A program made the position numbers and the translations under genes. Positions 1 to 11,700 of a stretch of 64,000 nucleotides of DNA are shown here, in pieces; position 1 is the stretch's first letter; the number at the start of each line of letters is the position of its first letter. This stretch comes from Eunapius fragilis. Taxonomy: Eukaryota; Porifera; Demospongiae; Spongillida; Spongillidae. Location of the stretch: assembly GCA_963681505.1 (NCBI GenBank), contig OY811973.1, positions 5,552,128 through 5,616,127 on the forward strand. Direction: 5' to 3'. Under the pieces are notes generated by a model that did not search any database, had not been told where the DNA came from, and saw only the letters and a program-made list of their open reading frames with translations.

Positions 1-543
1 GTTATATGCGGTTTTGTAGGTTGTATAACCGTGGTCTGCTTGCAATGCAATGCACTCTGCACAAAATCAGATGTGAAATTTTTAAGTTATAAAAACTAAT
101 ATCCCAGGTGAACATAGACACTAATTAAGATTGCTGGATCAGTTTGCCATGCATATTCACATTCAAAGTGGGTATTTGCACTTGAAGCCCGTGAAATAAT
201 GTTCGTACTTGGAATGTGATTGGATTTTTATAGACACTGGACTGTATGTAAAATTAAAACGACTACAATGCACAATCAGGACGATAACGCGTTTTGAAAA
301 CCATGCATTTAGTGATATAATGGCCGATTTCCATCCGTAATTGAGCTACGTAACGTTTATTTTTTTCCACCTGGGATGATATCACACCATACCACAATCT
401 TCTCTTAACTGACCATTTGACTTTACTTGCACTGCAAGTCTACCCTAGTTAAGAAAAATACCATATTAATAAAAGTAACATACAGTGGTCATAATACTGA
501 AGTGAAAAACGCAATAGAGAAATGCAAGGCAAGAATGGCTAAC
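1..543. other. Region downstream of the GTSF1-like exons; no gene recognised
   Basis: AT-rich sequence in which I can place no confident exon. On the minus strand it should carry the remaining coding sequence or the 3' UTR of the GTSF1-like gene. Two short open stretches follow plausible acceptors (near 110-170 and 280-380), but neither resembles a GTSF1 tail, so I do not annotate them as exons. Confidence 0.4.
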
Positions 544-2077
544 CTTGCTTTCACAGTGTTCCAGGTGGAATGAATATTCACTTCTAGGGACAATGTGGCG
601 CTCATTGAATGGACATGTCTTGAAGTCGATCCCAGCTGATTCAAAGTTCTTGAGAAGTAAAGTATAAAAATACAGTTGCTAATTACAATGATGAAAGTAG
701 TTGGATTTAGAGTAATGCATGGATCAGACATGTATGGCTTGATCACTGAGAAAATAATGCATTGATGACTATATAAACATAGTGGTTGCTATGAAAATTA
801 ATAGTTGGCCCAGTCACCACAAGGGCAATTCCTTTCTTTATAATACAGCCAAGACTATCACCATGGTCTCCAGATAGATTACTACTACATAAAATCCCAA
901 ATAATTGCTGTAACGTCTATTTGGGACTACAATCATGAGTATCCCCCACAAAAACAACAGCACCACATTCTCTGGCTTTGCCAGGTTTTTGCATAGCAAC
1001 CAAGCATGTGTGCATCCTTCAATCATCCTTACAACAGTACTAGGTTTCTATGGTAGGTATCCAAATCTTCGACGCAAGCAAAATAGATGCAGCGGTGTTT
1101 AATTCAGATTTTGACAATATTGCTCAACATGTTACATTTTATGGAGTAAGTGTTGCAAGCGTCACATTATAGGCATTTCCACGGCAAACTGGATCAGTCC
1201 GGACGCATTGCTGTCAATTAATTTATTCAGTGAATAGGGATCACTGAATAAATTCATTTACCGCAATGCGGATTGATCTGGTTTGCCTTTGCTAGTGCTT
1301 GAGACTTACTGCAATGTGCACATTGTTTCGGAACTATTTGTTTTGAGAGCATGGCAAATGTAGTAAGTTTTGATTCTTTAAAAAAATCCAACGTTAACAT
1401 AGTTAGTCTAGTACACAGCCAATCTCCTAGTGCGATGAGTGCCTCTGATGGAACATGATTCTGCCATGACATGCATCCAATGATATTTTTAGATTACCTC
1501 CGCCTCATAACATATGGACACAAGGCAGCTGGTGAGTTATAAAACTCTCATATTCTTCTTTAAGGGGACAATAGTTTCCTGATCTAAACCGGGTTAGGTT
1601 TAATGCTGTGATTTAAATGGGTGTCAAGTACACCCTTGTAATTAGACAGGTATCGAAACTTTCCTAAGCCATAAAGCTAACCTAATCTAAAGCCCAGATG
1701 GCATGCTCAGCTTCCTCTCTGAACATCCGTTACTTATTAGTAACTGGGCTTAGGTTCGGGTAGGAAAGGTTACTATTAAACTGTCCAAGCCGGACATCAT
1801 ATCGTCACTTCACACTTCAGGTCAGCACACGTGCGGATATAATAAACGATCATCAATCGCCCGAAATACCATACGAAATCTAACACACAAATTAAAGTCC
1901 ACTGCCTAGAACACCATTACGAGAACAACTGTAAACGGAAACTTGCTGCCGCCTATAACCGGTACTACTTACCTTTTTACATTTAACGATATGATAGGGC
2001 ATTCTTTTTCTTTGTACTCTGTGAACAGGATCGAACGGACACGCAATCAGCTCGTCTGGATCATATGATTCTGTCAT
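544..2077 (-). CDS. GTSF1: GTSF1-like protein with two CHHC zinc fingers (partial model)
   Basis: GTSF1/Asterix proteins are small cofactors of nuclear PIWI-piRNA silencing and are related to the U11-48K CHHC zinc-finger family. Two exons of 105 nt each are visible. Exon 1 (2077-1973) starts at ATG, encodes 35 codons including CPFDPVH and the pattern C-x5-H-x9-H-x3-C, and ends at a GTAAGT donor. Exon 2 (648-544) is in phase 0 and encodes CPFNERHIVPRSEYSFHLEHC, a second finger with spacing C-x5-H-x8-H-x3-C; it ends at AAG|GTTAGC. The two-finger order and the acidic start before finger 1 match the family. The intron between them is 1.3 kb, far longer than most introns here. The stop codon and C-terminal tail were not found and may lie at 1-543 or beyond the window. 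Confidence 0.85.
649..1972 (-). other. Intron of the GTSF1-like gene
   Basis: No coding similarity recognised. A third small exon between the two finger exons cannot be excluded, but the phases (0 and 0) already join without one. Confidence 0.5.
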
Positions 2078-2229
2078 TTTTTTTTTTCAGAGCCACCTGG
2101 CCGACAGCAGGCCTAATAAAATAATCAATGATAAATTAACGATAATTTAATATTGTTATATTTTAGGATAGTAATGAGGTATCACGACAAGCCCACTTTC
2201 CCTGAACTTTTCAGGCGGATTTTTTGGTT

Positions 2230-3930
2230 TTATGGACAATATCCCACCTTGTGGTACCCTTGGGTCTGAACAAGGAGTTCAGCAGGGGGACCGTTTGTGT
2301 CCTCTCCTGTTCTCTCTAGTTCTGCATAAACTTGTTTGAACTACTACTTCTGACAGCGAGTGTTCCGAGCTTTTGTTCAACTTGTGGTACCTTTTCGATA
2401 GTACTCTTGCAAGTTCTAAAGCTGCAATTAATTGTGCCATTCTCCTCATTCAGCAGGTTGGTTCCCCCCCCCCCCCCCCCCCAAGATGACAACATGAGCC
2501 TAACTTTGAGATCCTGGGTGCTCCTACTGGGGACGTCATATTTTGTGCCAAATTCCTTGCTCAAAAGTGGGCTAAGGCAGTCGGGTTGCTGTCCCAGCTG
2601 TTGGAGGTGGGTGCGTTAGATCGTCAAATTGCACTTCTCTTACGTCATTGTGCCTCATTTAGCTCGCTCCATGCCACCTTCTCTTGTGTCTGAAGACCTA
2701 GCATTTTTTGATGAGGAGGTCCATCATTACTTCTCTGATTGTGTTGCAATTGATGCTTTGGACTCTGATTGGCTGCAAGTTCAGCTGAGCCTTAGTAGAG
2801 GTGGTCTAGGCCAGGGATTTATCTGACCCACTCTTTACCCACCCGCTACCCACCCGTGACTTTTGGGCTTACCAACCTGTGAATATTGGGTGGTCTGCTT
2901 TTTATAGTTAATCATGCCATCACTTTCTTTCAAGTGGTGTGGGCGTGATTACGTTGATGGTTAGATCTATGAATTATTTCATTACATATAACCCCTCATC
3001 CCCCCCCCCTCACCCCCCGCCATCCCGAGTGCTATGTATGTGAACACTGGAAATCTATTTGTGTATGCTGTTATTATATATTTATACATGTACATTATGA
3101 ATCATGAATGAATTCTGGCATATTACACATAACTTCCATGGTTGACATAACCCACCTGTGCCCAGTTGCCTACCCACCCATCATAAATAAAAGTCAGATA
3201 AATCCCTGGTCTAGGCTTCCGTAAGTTGCTCTGCATTGTTCAGCTGCTTATTTGGCATCAATCATCAAAGCTGGTTGTGCAGATCCTCTCGATAAGTTAA
3301 CTCTGCAAGCTGTTACCATATACAACAGCTTGGTTCCTCCTGCAAGTTCAGTCTTTTTTGAGTCTTTGCTAGGTTCTGGCTCAGTCAAAAGAAAGCACAT
3401 CTAGTTAGCAGGATTATTGATGACCATCAATTTGACCAGTTGTACCTCATCTCCAGCCAACCATGCCTGCCTGCTATCGGTCTCTTCGCGTCATGCTTCA
3501 TCTTGGCTAGCTGTAATTCCATCAAAGGGTCTTAATCTTAACTTGGAGCCAGAAGAGTTCCAGTTAAATGGTGGCTTGGGAAGGCCACATCATAGCAGGT
3601 ACGTTGCCCTTACTGACTTGAATCCTCTGGGGTATCATGTTGTTACGTGCAAACTGGGTGGTGATGTTGTTGTGCACCACATAGCCTGAGGGATGTTTTT
3701 GCCCAATTTTGTCATAGGGCTCAGGGCTTGGTGGGCAATTTGAAGTAGGTCACAGGTCTGGAGGCTGATGGTTCACGTAGTCTGCCAGCAGACATCCTGG
3801 TGCCGAACTGGTTGACTGACAAGCCAGCTGCTTTTGATTTAACCATAGTCTCACAGCTTAACTCCAATACATTGAACAAAGCAGAAGCTACAGGTGGGTT
3901 AGAAGCTCACATAAGGGTGGGCACGCTGAC
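2230..3930 (+). pseudogene. Decayed non-LTR-type reverse transcriptase remnant, copy A
   Basis: Frames contain pieces typical of retrotransposon polymerases: near 2262-2335 a GVQQGDRLCPLLFSLVLHKL motif (the RT 'QGDPLGPLLF' block), near 2660-2815 FDEEVHHYFSDCVAID followed by DSDWLQVQLSLSRGGLG, near 3480-3690 WLAVIPSKGLNLNLEPEEFQ followed by a GYHVVTCKLGGDVVVHH block, and near 3790-3880 NWLTDKPAAFDLTIVSQLN. They are split by stops, frameshifts, a C19 tract (2464-2482) and an inserted MITE at 2812-3208, so the copy is dead. The palm aspartate motif was not recovered intact. The exact clade is uncertain. Confidence 0.75.
2812..3208. mobile_element. Short hAT-type MITE with perfect 16-bp TIRs and 8-bp TSD
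   Basis: The 397-bp insert begins CAGGGATTTATCTGAC and ends with its exact reverse complement. It is flanked on both sides by GTCTAGGC (2804-2811 and 3209-3216), an 8-bp target-site duplication as expected of hAT elements. Removing it rejoins the RT reading GGLG to the following segment, so insertion post-dates the retrotransposon. The interior is non-coding, with pyrimidine-rich CACCC-containing stretches. Confidence 0.92.
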
Positions 3931-3944
3931 AGAGGTTGAATACC

Positions 3945-4930
3945 TCATCTCGGAGTTGATTGTGGTGTCATACCTCCCCCATGCCTGCACGGTGACCAAG
4001 AGGATCGATCAAGAGCAGTGTTGGGGGAGAATGGGCATATGGGCAAACCGGAAGTATCCAACCCCAGCCACCACCTAATGGCCATCTGGTAACATGGCCA
4101 TCTGGAACTCACTACATGGACTCCAGGAACAAGCCCAAAACCAGGGGAAGGGACCACCGCAAGCCAAAAGGAAGCATGAGGAGCTGCCACCGACAGGAGG
4201 GTGAGCTGTTGGCTGGGGAGGAAGATTCCAACAAGATGTGGAAATGTTGGACTTGGGTCATTCCTGACAAGACCTTCTGGGGAATGGGAGAGTCCAGAGT
4301 AGAACTGATCAAGATGGCAAGCCTGCACCAATAAGTATATTTATTTCTAAGTTGTCCGAGGTATTACCAGAGTCAGCCAGGTCTAAGTGTATGAGATGTA
4401 TGGAGCAGATTATCTAGAGTTATTTGAAAGAGCCAGTAAAAAGTTGGAGACTGGGTACTGGAAGATTGAAGATAGAGGGAGACCTGGGTATTGAACACTG
4501 CAACTGCCAGCTGTAGATGGATGTTATCAGCACTGCCAAAGCCTGAGAATTATAGGGAAGCAATGAAAGTAGCAGCAGCCAAACCACCAAACTGCGGTCC
4601 AATGCGTGTAAAAAGTTGGAGACTGGGTACTGGAAGATTGAAGATAGAGGGAGACCTGGGTATTGAACACTGCAACTGCCAGCTGTAGATGGATGTTATC
4701 AGCACTGCCAAAGCCTGAGAATTATAGGGAAGCAATGAAAGCAGCAGCAGCCAAACCACCAAACTGCGGTCCAATGCGTCATCAGTAACATTGATGGCGG
4801 AACACATTGCAAAGCACTGCTTGACCTCCTCATCAAAGACCTCAGAGCATCTGAAGCCAGGTTTGGTGGGGTGACCCTTGCTATGTGGACCATCCTGCAG
4901 AAGCTACCACACATGTGCAACAGGGTAATT
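3945..4930 (-). pseudogene. Decayed reverse transcriptase remnant, copy B (opposite strand)
   Basis: On the minus strand, near 4260-3960, LLSVAAPHASFWLAVVPSPG and RWWLGLDTSGLPICPF correspond to the same protein region as WLAVIPSKGLNLNLEPEEFQ in copy A. Near 4925-4790, CGSFCRMVHIARVTPPNLAS and then SDALRSLMRR correspond to the region of copy A that reads FDEEVHHYFSD. The two copies abut tail to tail at about 3930-3945. Stops and frame changes make it non-functional. It contains the 172-bp tandem duplication at 4436-4779. Confidence 0.65.
4436..4779. repeat. Tandem duplication, 172-bp unit, two copies
   Basis: The unit starting GTAAAAAGTTGGAGACTGGG at 4436 repeats from 4608 to 4779 with only about one substitution seen (AAAGTAGCAG versus AAAGCAGCAG). 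It lies inside the minus-strand RT remnant and looks recent. Confidence 0.93.
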
Positions 4931-5467
4931 GCTGCCTGGAGATCAACTCAACATCCACTAGACCAGGCAGTAGCTTCCTGGAATGGTAAACTATGGTTGT
5001 CAAGTGCCTGATGTTGCAGACACCAGGGATTGGCAACACTAGCTCAGATTACATTATATTGAATTTATATGAATGCTTCAACTCACTAGTACACAGTATA
5101 TTGGTGATATCGTAATGCACCTAATGGAAATGCGGGCACAGGTGGTGTGAAGGTGGGGATTTGGCAATCGCGGTTTTCAAATCACCCAGCATTTTAACCC
5201 AACGTCATTTCTCATGGAAATTTAAAGCATGGTCATTTGTCAAACCCCCCCCCCCCCCCCCCATTCCTGGGGAAAAAATCTTAGTCAATCCCAAACCCCC
5301 CAACTATCCCCGCACTGGGGGAAGTGGGGGAGACCACTGATAGGTGCATAATGCTCCACTGATCAGGCGGTATCTAACTTTGTCGTCCGATGAATAAATC
5401 CACAATAATGAAAAGTGACACGGCCTCCACAACTATGTCAGAGTTGCAAGTACACAGGTCCAAAACA
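4931..5467. other. Intergenic; C18 tract; no gene recognised
   Basis: Contains an 18-base poly-C run at 5245-5262 followed by C/G-rich sequence to about 5335. The part next to 5468 may be 3' UTR or further exon sequence of the minus-strand small ORF. Confidence 0.5.
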
Positions 5468-5674
5468 CTACGATTTTGACACAGCAGGTATTGTCGTTTG
5501 TGCAGGGTCCGAAGAAAGACTTTCTTGCAAATTCTTCAGCCTTGATATAGAGTCAATCGAAATTGTTTCGGTAACACATCGTGTTGCCAAAAATCGTTCC
5601 AAGTAGAGCAGCATTTCTGAGCTTGAAATGCCGCTGTCGCGAAGAATTGTGACCTGTGAATTCGTCGTAGCCAT
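5468..5674 (-). CDS. Small unrecognised protein, 68 aa, divergent from MCM3AP
   Basis: A minus-strand ATG ORF of 68 codons begins MATTNSQVTILRDSG and continues with a helix-prone stretch, SEMLLYLERFLATR then ISRLKNLQESLSS, and a short Ser/Pro-rich end. I do not recognise the family. In favour of a real gene: the start codon sits 66 bp from the proposed MCM3AP start on the other strand, the layout used by every other gene pair here, and the residues look like a small coiled-coil subunit. It may be the first exon of a longer gene rather than a complete one. Chance ORF remains possible. Confidence 0.4.
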   Translation of the reverse strand: MATTNSQVTILRDSGISSSEMLLYLERFLATRCVTETISIDSISRLKNLQESLSSDPAQTTIPAVSKS

Positions 5675-5740
5675 ACTATTAGATTTAACCCGTAAATAGC
5701 GCTATTTGTAATTAATAGTACAAGTGGCTTCCACTGTATA
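5675..5740. promoter_or_regulatory. Putative bidirectional promoter, small ORF / MCM3AP
   Basis: 66 bp separate the divergent start codons. The interval is AT-rich (TTTGTAATTAATAGTAC) and includes a TATAA-like string just before the MCM3AP start. Promoter status is inferred from the head-to-head layout only. Confidence 0.4.
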
Positions 5741-8700
5741 ATGTATAATGCCAAGGTTGACCTTGCGAAGAAAAAGGTAATGTATTCGATGTGCTATTAC
5801 CATAGAGTAATTGAATGAATTAATGTATACCTTTATGAGCTTGTTTCTGGGCTCCACGTAGAAGAATAAAGCGTTGAAAACACTCGCTCAATCGGGTAGA
5901 ATTGGACTATCTCCTGCTGGAAGTACTTTGACCAGCACTAACCCTTGTAAGTTGGTATTTATTTTGATTCTGTACATCCTCACATTAAAAGTTTACACAC
6001 CGAGCAGTTCTCACGTCTTTGGAAGATAAAGGAAGCGAGCCACATGTACAGCAACCTAAGAACCCGTTTTTGGTTGAACTGGGCAAGCAGCAAGAGGTGG
6101 GAACTAGTGCACAAAATTTTCAGAAAGAAACCAGGCAGCTTTCGTCATACGCTGCAGCTCTACAAGGTAGAAAGGCACAAAGTCAGTCGAAGCAGGCTCC
6201 ACCAACATTTATAACCCAAGGTCCTGCAAGTGTGAAGATAGGCTCGGCACATCTTAAAGAAGGGAATGAATGGCAGCCTCCATCAAACCCCAACCAAGGC
6301 ATACCTAGTATCCAGGGCATACCTAGTATCAGATATGCGCAAAATCTGGGATCGTTCCAAAGGCCTCAAGTCATGTTGCAAGATGTTAATTCTACAATAC
6401 AAGTTCCTAATGAAATGACAGCAACAAAGGTTTCTGTTAGTCAGCAACAGGGCAAGATATTGTTGCCTGCAAGTGACCCTAACTGTACCTCAATTCATGT
6501 CAAAGGCATTCCTGTTAGTTACAACAACCATGATTTTTTAACAAAACACTTTTTGAAATATGGACAAGTTCAGGGCATACAGTGTAATCCTACTAAGTTG
6601 TGTGCAACTGTTACCTACAAGCAGAAGGTAAAAGTAGGGCTGGTATTTATGATGAGGTTGTCACAGTGTTTTATCCCCCTCTGTAGCAGGACGCGGTGCA
6701 AGCTAAGAAGTTGGGGAAGCAGTTACCTGATGGTTCCAATGTCCAGCTCTTCTGGAGCAATATTTCTCCCATTGCTATGGCAAGCAATGTAAATAGCAGT
6801 TATGTGCACAATAGTGTACAAATTCCTACATCTGCTCCTACATCTGCTCCTCCATCTACGTCAGGTACAGCGCTCTTTCTTACTGTCTGTTTGTGTGATG
6901 TGTTCTTGCCTCCAGTGGCAAAATTTACCAAAAGAAGACAGGTATGTGACCATTTTGTGTTGCGTGTGATATAAATTTCATTTGTAGTATGGGAGAGGGG
7001 AGGTGCAAAGTAAGTTATAGGATTAGGTTATAAATCGATGGCAATACAACCATTGTCGTCTTGGAATGATCCAGTTCTGACCTTAGCAAGAAGGTTTTAA
7101 ATTTGTTGAGGGTAGGTAAGGAGTTGTACATGTAAATTTTGTTCCTTTTACTGGTGGTAAATTTGCCATTATTATAACTGTATACATGTATTTGCATACC
7201 AGTGTAATTTAATGTGCCATGTAATTTTTCTTCGTGACCATTTTAATATAAAATTTTACATTTCACTGAGCATCTATAGAATCAAGGCCGGGCATCCCTT
7301 AAATTGGCTAGAAGCTACTTAGAACTACTTACAACTCTTTTGTTTTGTTAGGACAGTAGCAAGGAGTAGTACTGTCAAACACTATCATATCACCTACTTG
7401 CTATGTATAATTAAAAATATCGTAAGATGGGTATGGGATGTGTCTACAACCATATTTACCTTCTCTCTAAATGGTATTGGGGGGGGGGGGGGGGGGGGGG
7501 TAATAGAATTTTACATACATTGCATATTGGTGACTTGTTTATCGAACAAGCTTGTGCAAACACATTTAATTTATCAACACAACTTATTTCCAAAAAATAT
7601 TTATGCTCATGTATCACTAGTTCAAATTATAGATATAGCAGAATAGTGGAGCCACTTACAATATCGCGTGCATGCCAGCAGTTGTTGCTTTGCATCGACA
7701 TCATTTCCAACACCTCATTAGTCCATAGAACCATAGTTCTAAAGCCAACTGTAAATTGATACTACCAGTTAAGAATAAATTAGATTAGAATGCACCCCAA
7801 CCCCTAACCTTAGCCATTTATATTAAGCCAGTTATTTATATACTGAAGCTGCAGCATTTGAAAGAGGACGACAAAAACTACATTCCAGCGGATGATGATG
7901 AAGACAGTGATAATGTGGATTTTGATGATGAGGGTGTTGCAGAAGGAAAAGATTCTGTACTTGCCCAGAAAGTGGAAGATCGAGAAGAGATGGACACCAT
8001 AGCAAAATATGCAGGCCATAACTATTACTTGAGATCTCTGAACAAAGCGGAGTCTTTCCCAATGACATCTATTGCGCCAGCAGTACAGTCATCATGGGGT
8101 CCAACGCGTTCGGCCAAAGCTAGTCTGAACATTCGAGCAGTTGGAGGTACAGAAGACAACTTTGTTTTGTCTTCGTTGCACAATTGTCGACATGTATGTA
8201 AGAAAACACAACACCATTTTGTCCACGCTTTGTATGTGGTGAAGTACACAACAAAGTGTGCTGCCATATTATGCAAGGAATGATATCATCACCATTGTTC
8301 CAAAACACATGTAAACCTATTGATGCAAACTTGTGCAACGAAGTGACATATATGTACTCATGATTTACTCATACTTTATTTGGCTGACATGTTTGATGCA
8401 GTTCTGACATAGCTCCATTTCTAGGAGCTGAGGTGTATTCCATTCCTAATCCAAACCTTCCCATGATACCTGTGCCAAAAGGAGGCACAGCTGCTGACTA
8501 TTGTGAGGCTCTAGAATGTCGGGATCAAGAGATACGCAAAAGTGAGGTGTTTCTAATAAATGAAGCTACCCGAAATGTTATTTCTACATGCAGCTCTTGT
8601 CAAGCAGAAGTCAATGACAGCAGCCACACCAATGATTGGTACATGTCCAGATATGTGCCCTGAAAAGGTTTGTGAATATTTCAGCTGCCTCATTTGACGG

Positions 8701-11700
8701 TCTCTTGCTTTGCCTAGGAGCGGTACCAGAGGGAAGAGAGGCGATGTTTACATATGTTTGAGATCCTTCCTGACTCCAGTCCATCTGTAAGTTACCAATG
8801 TATATTGGTCTTAGCTGGCTCTGTGCTGTAAGTTTCAAGTTTGTGTGGTTAGCAAACAAAATATACCTCTGTATATATCTGATACAGCAGCCACAGGTCA
8901 ACCATGCTGCTGCAGTGAAAGAGTACAGTGGTTCTGCTGCAGATAAGGTTTGTGCTTCTAATGATATTGGGCCTCATATGCTGATTTGTGCATTTTAGGA
9001 AGAGCCTCTACCACATGAACTTCGTCCCATCGGAGTCCTACGTATGACCATGGATTATCTTGCCACTTGCATAATGGATAGTGGGGAGGGCAGACGAGCA
9101 GAGTGGTATGATTTTGTTTGGAACAGAACTCGCGCTATTCGGAAGGTTAGACTTTGATTTCTTTCTTCCTGTGGTAACTGATCTATATATGCATGACAAT
9201 ATAACTTTAGGACATCACAATTCAGCATATATGCAACATAGATTGTGTCGGTTTGGTGGAAAAATGTGCAAGGTACATGTACGTCCTGTGTTACGATCAT
9301 TATGTACACTCCTTTGTTGCATATGGAAGGTTTCACATTTTATGTGCTCACCTGATGTGTGAGGAGGATTTGAAGACATTTGATCCCAAGTTGAACAACG
9401 ATAATCTCATCAAGTCTCTTCAGACGCTCAAGCAATTCTATACTGATTTGCAGCTAAAAGAGGTAGGATGTGTGCATGCAATGTATTGTATGGATCATTT
9501 GGGATGGGATATTAGATGCTCTGTGAATGTATCACCACCTAATTGCTCATGCAGAGTAATCGTGGACATTTAATGCCTTGCGGTGCGGGGTTTACCTGAT
9601 GATTACGGAACAAATATATGTACACATGTAAAGTTTTATTAGTGCAAACATATCCCGTTTAAAACGAAATATCGCGTGTGTGCTTTATGCCCATGTATGT
9701 GCGTGATACGTCAGAATTTTTTATTTTGTGTTTATGTCACTCAAATAGTTTGCATAGCCAAATTGCTTTAAAACAACTGTGTACCTTCTCAACAATGCAG
9801 ATCTTAACATCCGTAATGGTTAATAATAGGCTACCAATAGGTACTTTTAATTTTAGAGTCATATGGAAATCAATCACCAAGGGGTTTCTGGGTTTGACCT
9901 CTGTTTCAGACTGCAGGGCATTAAATGATGGGATTCTTAACTTGTTATATGTACTACTTAACTGTTGGCAAGGTCATTCCATTATAAGTGGGGTAAGTGC
10001 GTGCTTCACATCTTCTGATCCTGATGCAATTATTCATATTTGTTTGTCTTTGGGTGAATGTTACTTTAACCGCTTATTATGTTAATAACTTTCAAGGTTT
10101 ACGAAAGATGCAGCCCTGAATAATTAATATTTGCAACTTTGCAGGCTTATAATCTTTCCATTTTTTGCCTGGTAGTGCCTTCTTTAGCATCAAATTGAAG
10201 CTCAATGTACGTAGAATCTGTTTATTATATTTGACTTTAGTAGGTGGTGATAGGGCTAAATGAAATTTATCATCGTAGTGCAGATTTCTAAATTGAGATG
10301 GTTTCCGGATCGATTTTTTTTTTCAGGATTGAAGGGACCATCAATATTGTTGTTTTTATGAAATAAAAAAGACAAGCTCTAATAAAAAAGACAAGCTCTA
10401 GGGACCGCATCGAGTTTTACGAGTGTCCGCCATCTTAAATGTTATACTGATTTCAGCACTAATCTAAAGTGTTTGTTTATACGCCACAAGTGTGTTACAT
10501 AAGTATCGCGAACCGCAGCCAGAGATCATCTGCCGCAGCTAAGAACACTGGCGCTCAGCTAATTAAAATGAGTTTTTTTTTAAAGGAGTGCATCATTTGA
10601 AGAATGGGCAGGTAAGCAAGTCTATATAATGCATGAATATAGAAAAATAAATTGCTTCGTTCTTGTTGAAAGTAAAAAGCAACCAGCCACGGCCGTGAAC
10701 TCTCTACTTCATGAAGGCGACCCGGCAGCGATCACATCTATGACTGATGGCGAACCGGCAGCGATCGCATCTGTGACAGTCGCTATATGAGAACGGGTAG
10801 CGATCGAACCGTCCCCTTCCGATAACCCTGAAGGGTGTATGCATGCTGTTGATACCGCGGGTTTATTCCCGCACACAGCTCGTCATAGATGTGATCGCTG
10901 CCGGGTCGCCTTAAAGAAGGAGAGTTCTCGGCCGTGGCTGGTTGCTTTTTAAACGAAGCAATTTATATTAATTTCTATATTCATGCATTATAGACTAGCT
11001 TACCTGCCCATTCTTCTAAATGATGCACTCTTTAAAAAAAAAACAACTCATTTTTAATTAGCTGAGCGCAATTAGTGGCCAATGTTCTTAGCTGCGGTTC
11101 GCGATACTTATGTAATACACTTGTGGCGTATAAATACTTGTGGCGGACACTCGTAAAACTCGATGCGGTCCCTAGAGCTTGTCTATAAACAAACAATATT
11201 GATAGTCCCTTCAATCCTGAAAAACAAAATTTCTGTTTATCGATCCGGAAACCATCTCAATTTAGAAATCTGCGCTACGATGATAAACCCTTTCACCACC
11301 TACTAACGTTAAATATACAGATTCTACGTAAATTGAGCTTTATCACTATCAGCCAAAAAATGGAAAGGTTATGAGGATGCAAAGTTGCAAATTTTAATTA
11401 TTCAGGGCAGCAAATTTCATAAACCTTGAAAGTTATTGTATTAATTAGTGATTAAAGTAACATTCACCCAAATGCATCATGATCTGAAGATGTGAAGCAC
11501 GCTCCCATACAAAGTCATAGTGGAATGACCCGGCAGTGAGTAACATACTCAGAGCATTCATTGGACTTCGTTTTTGAATTATTATGTATCAGTTTCAATG
11601 CAACTATAGCATGCTATCCGTTACTGTGAGAGTGTTGCAGATTTCCATTTGGTTGTTAGTAAACTTAACTTTCACACAATAGTACAAAGATCAAACACTC

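Noticed and set aside
1..543. Third GTSF1 exon candidates (about 110-170 and 280-380, minus strand)
   Set aside because: Open and next to possible acceptors, but without the aromatic/acidic tail expected; not enough support.
5415..5606. Plus-strand ORF opposite the 68-aa minus ORF
   Set aside because: Overlaps antisense, no family resemblance, and the minus ORF fits the divergent layout better.
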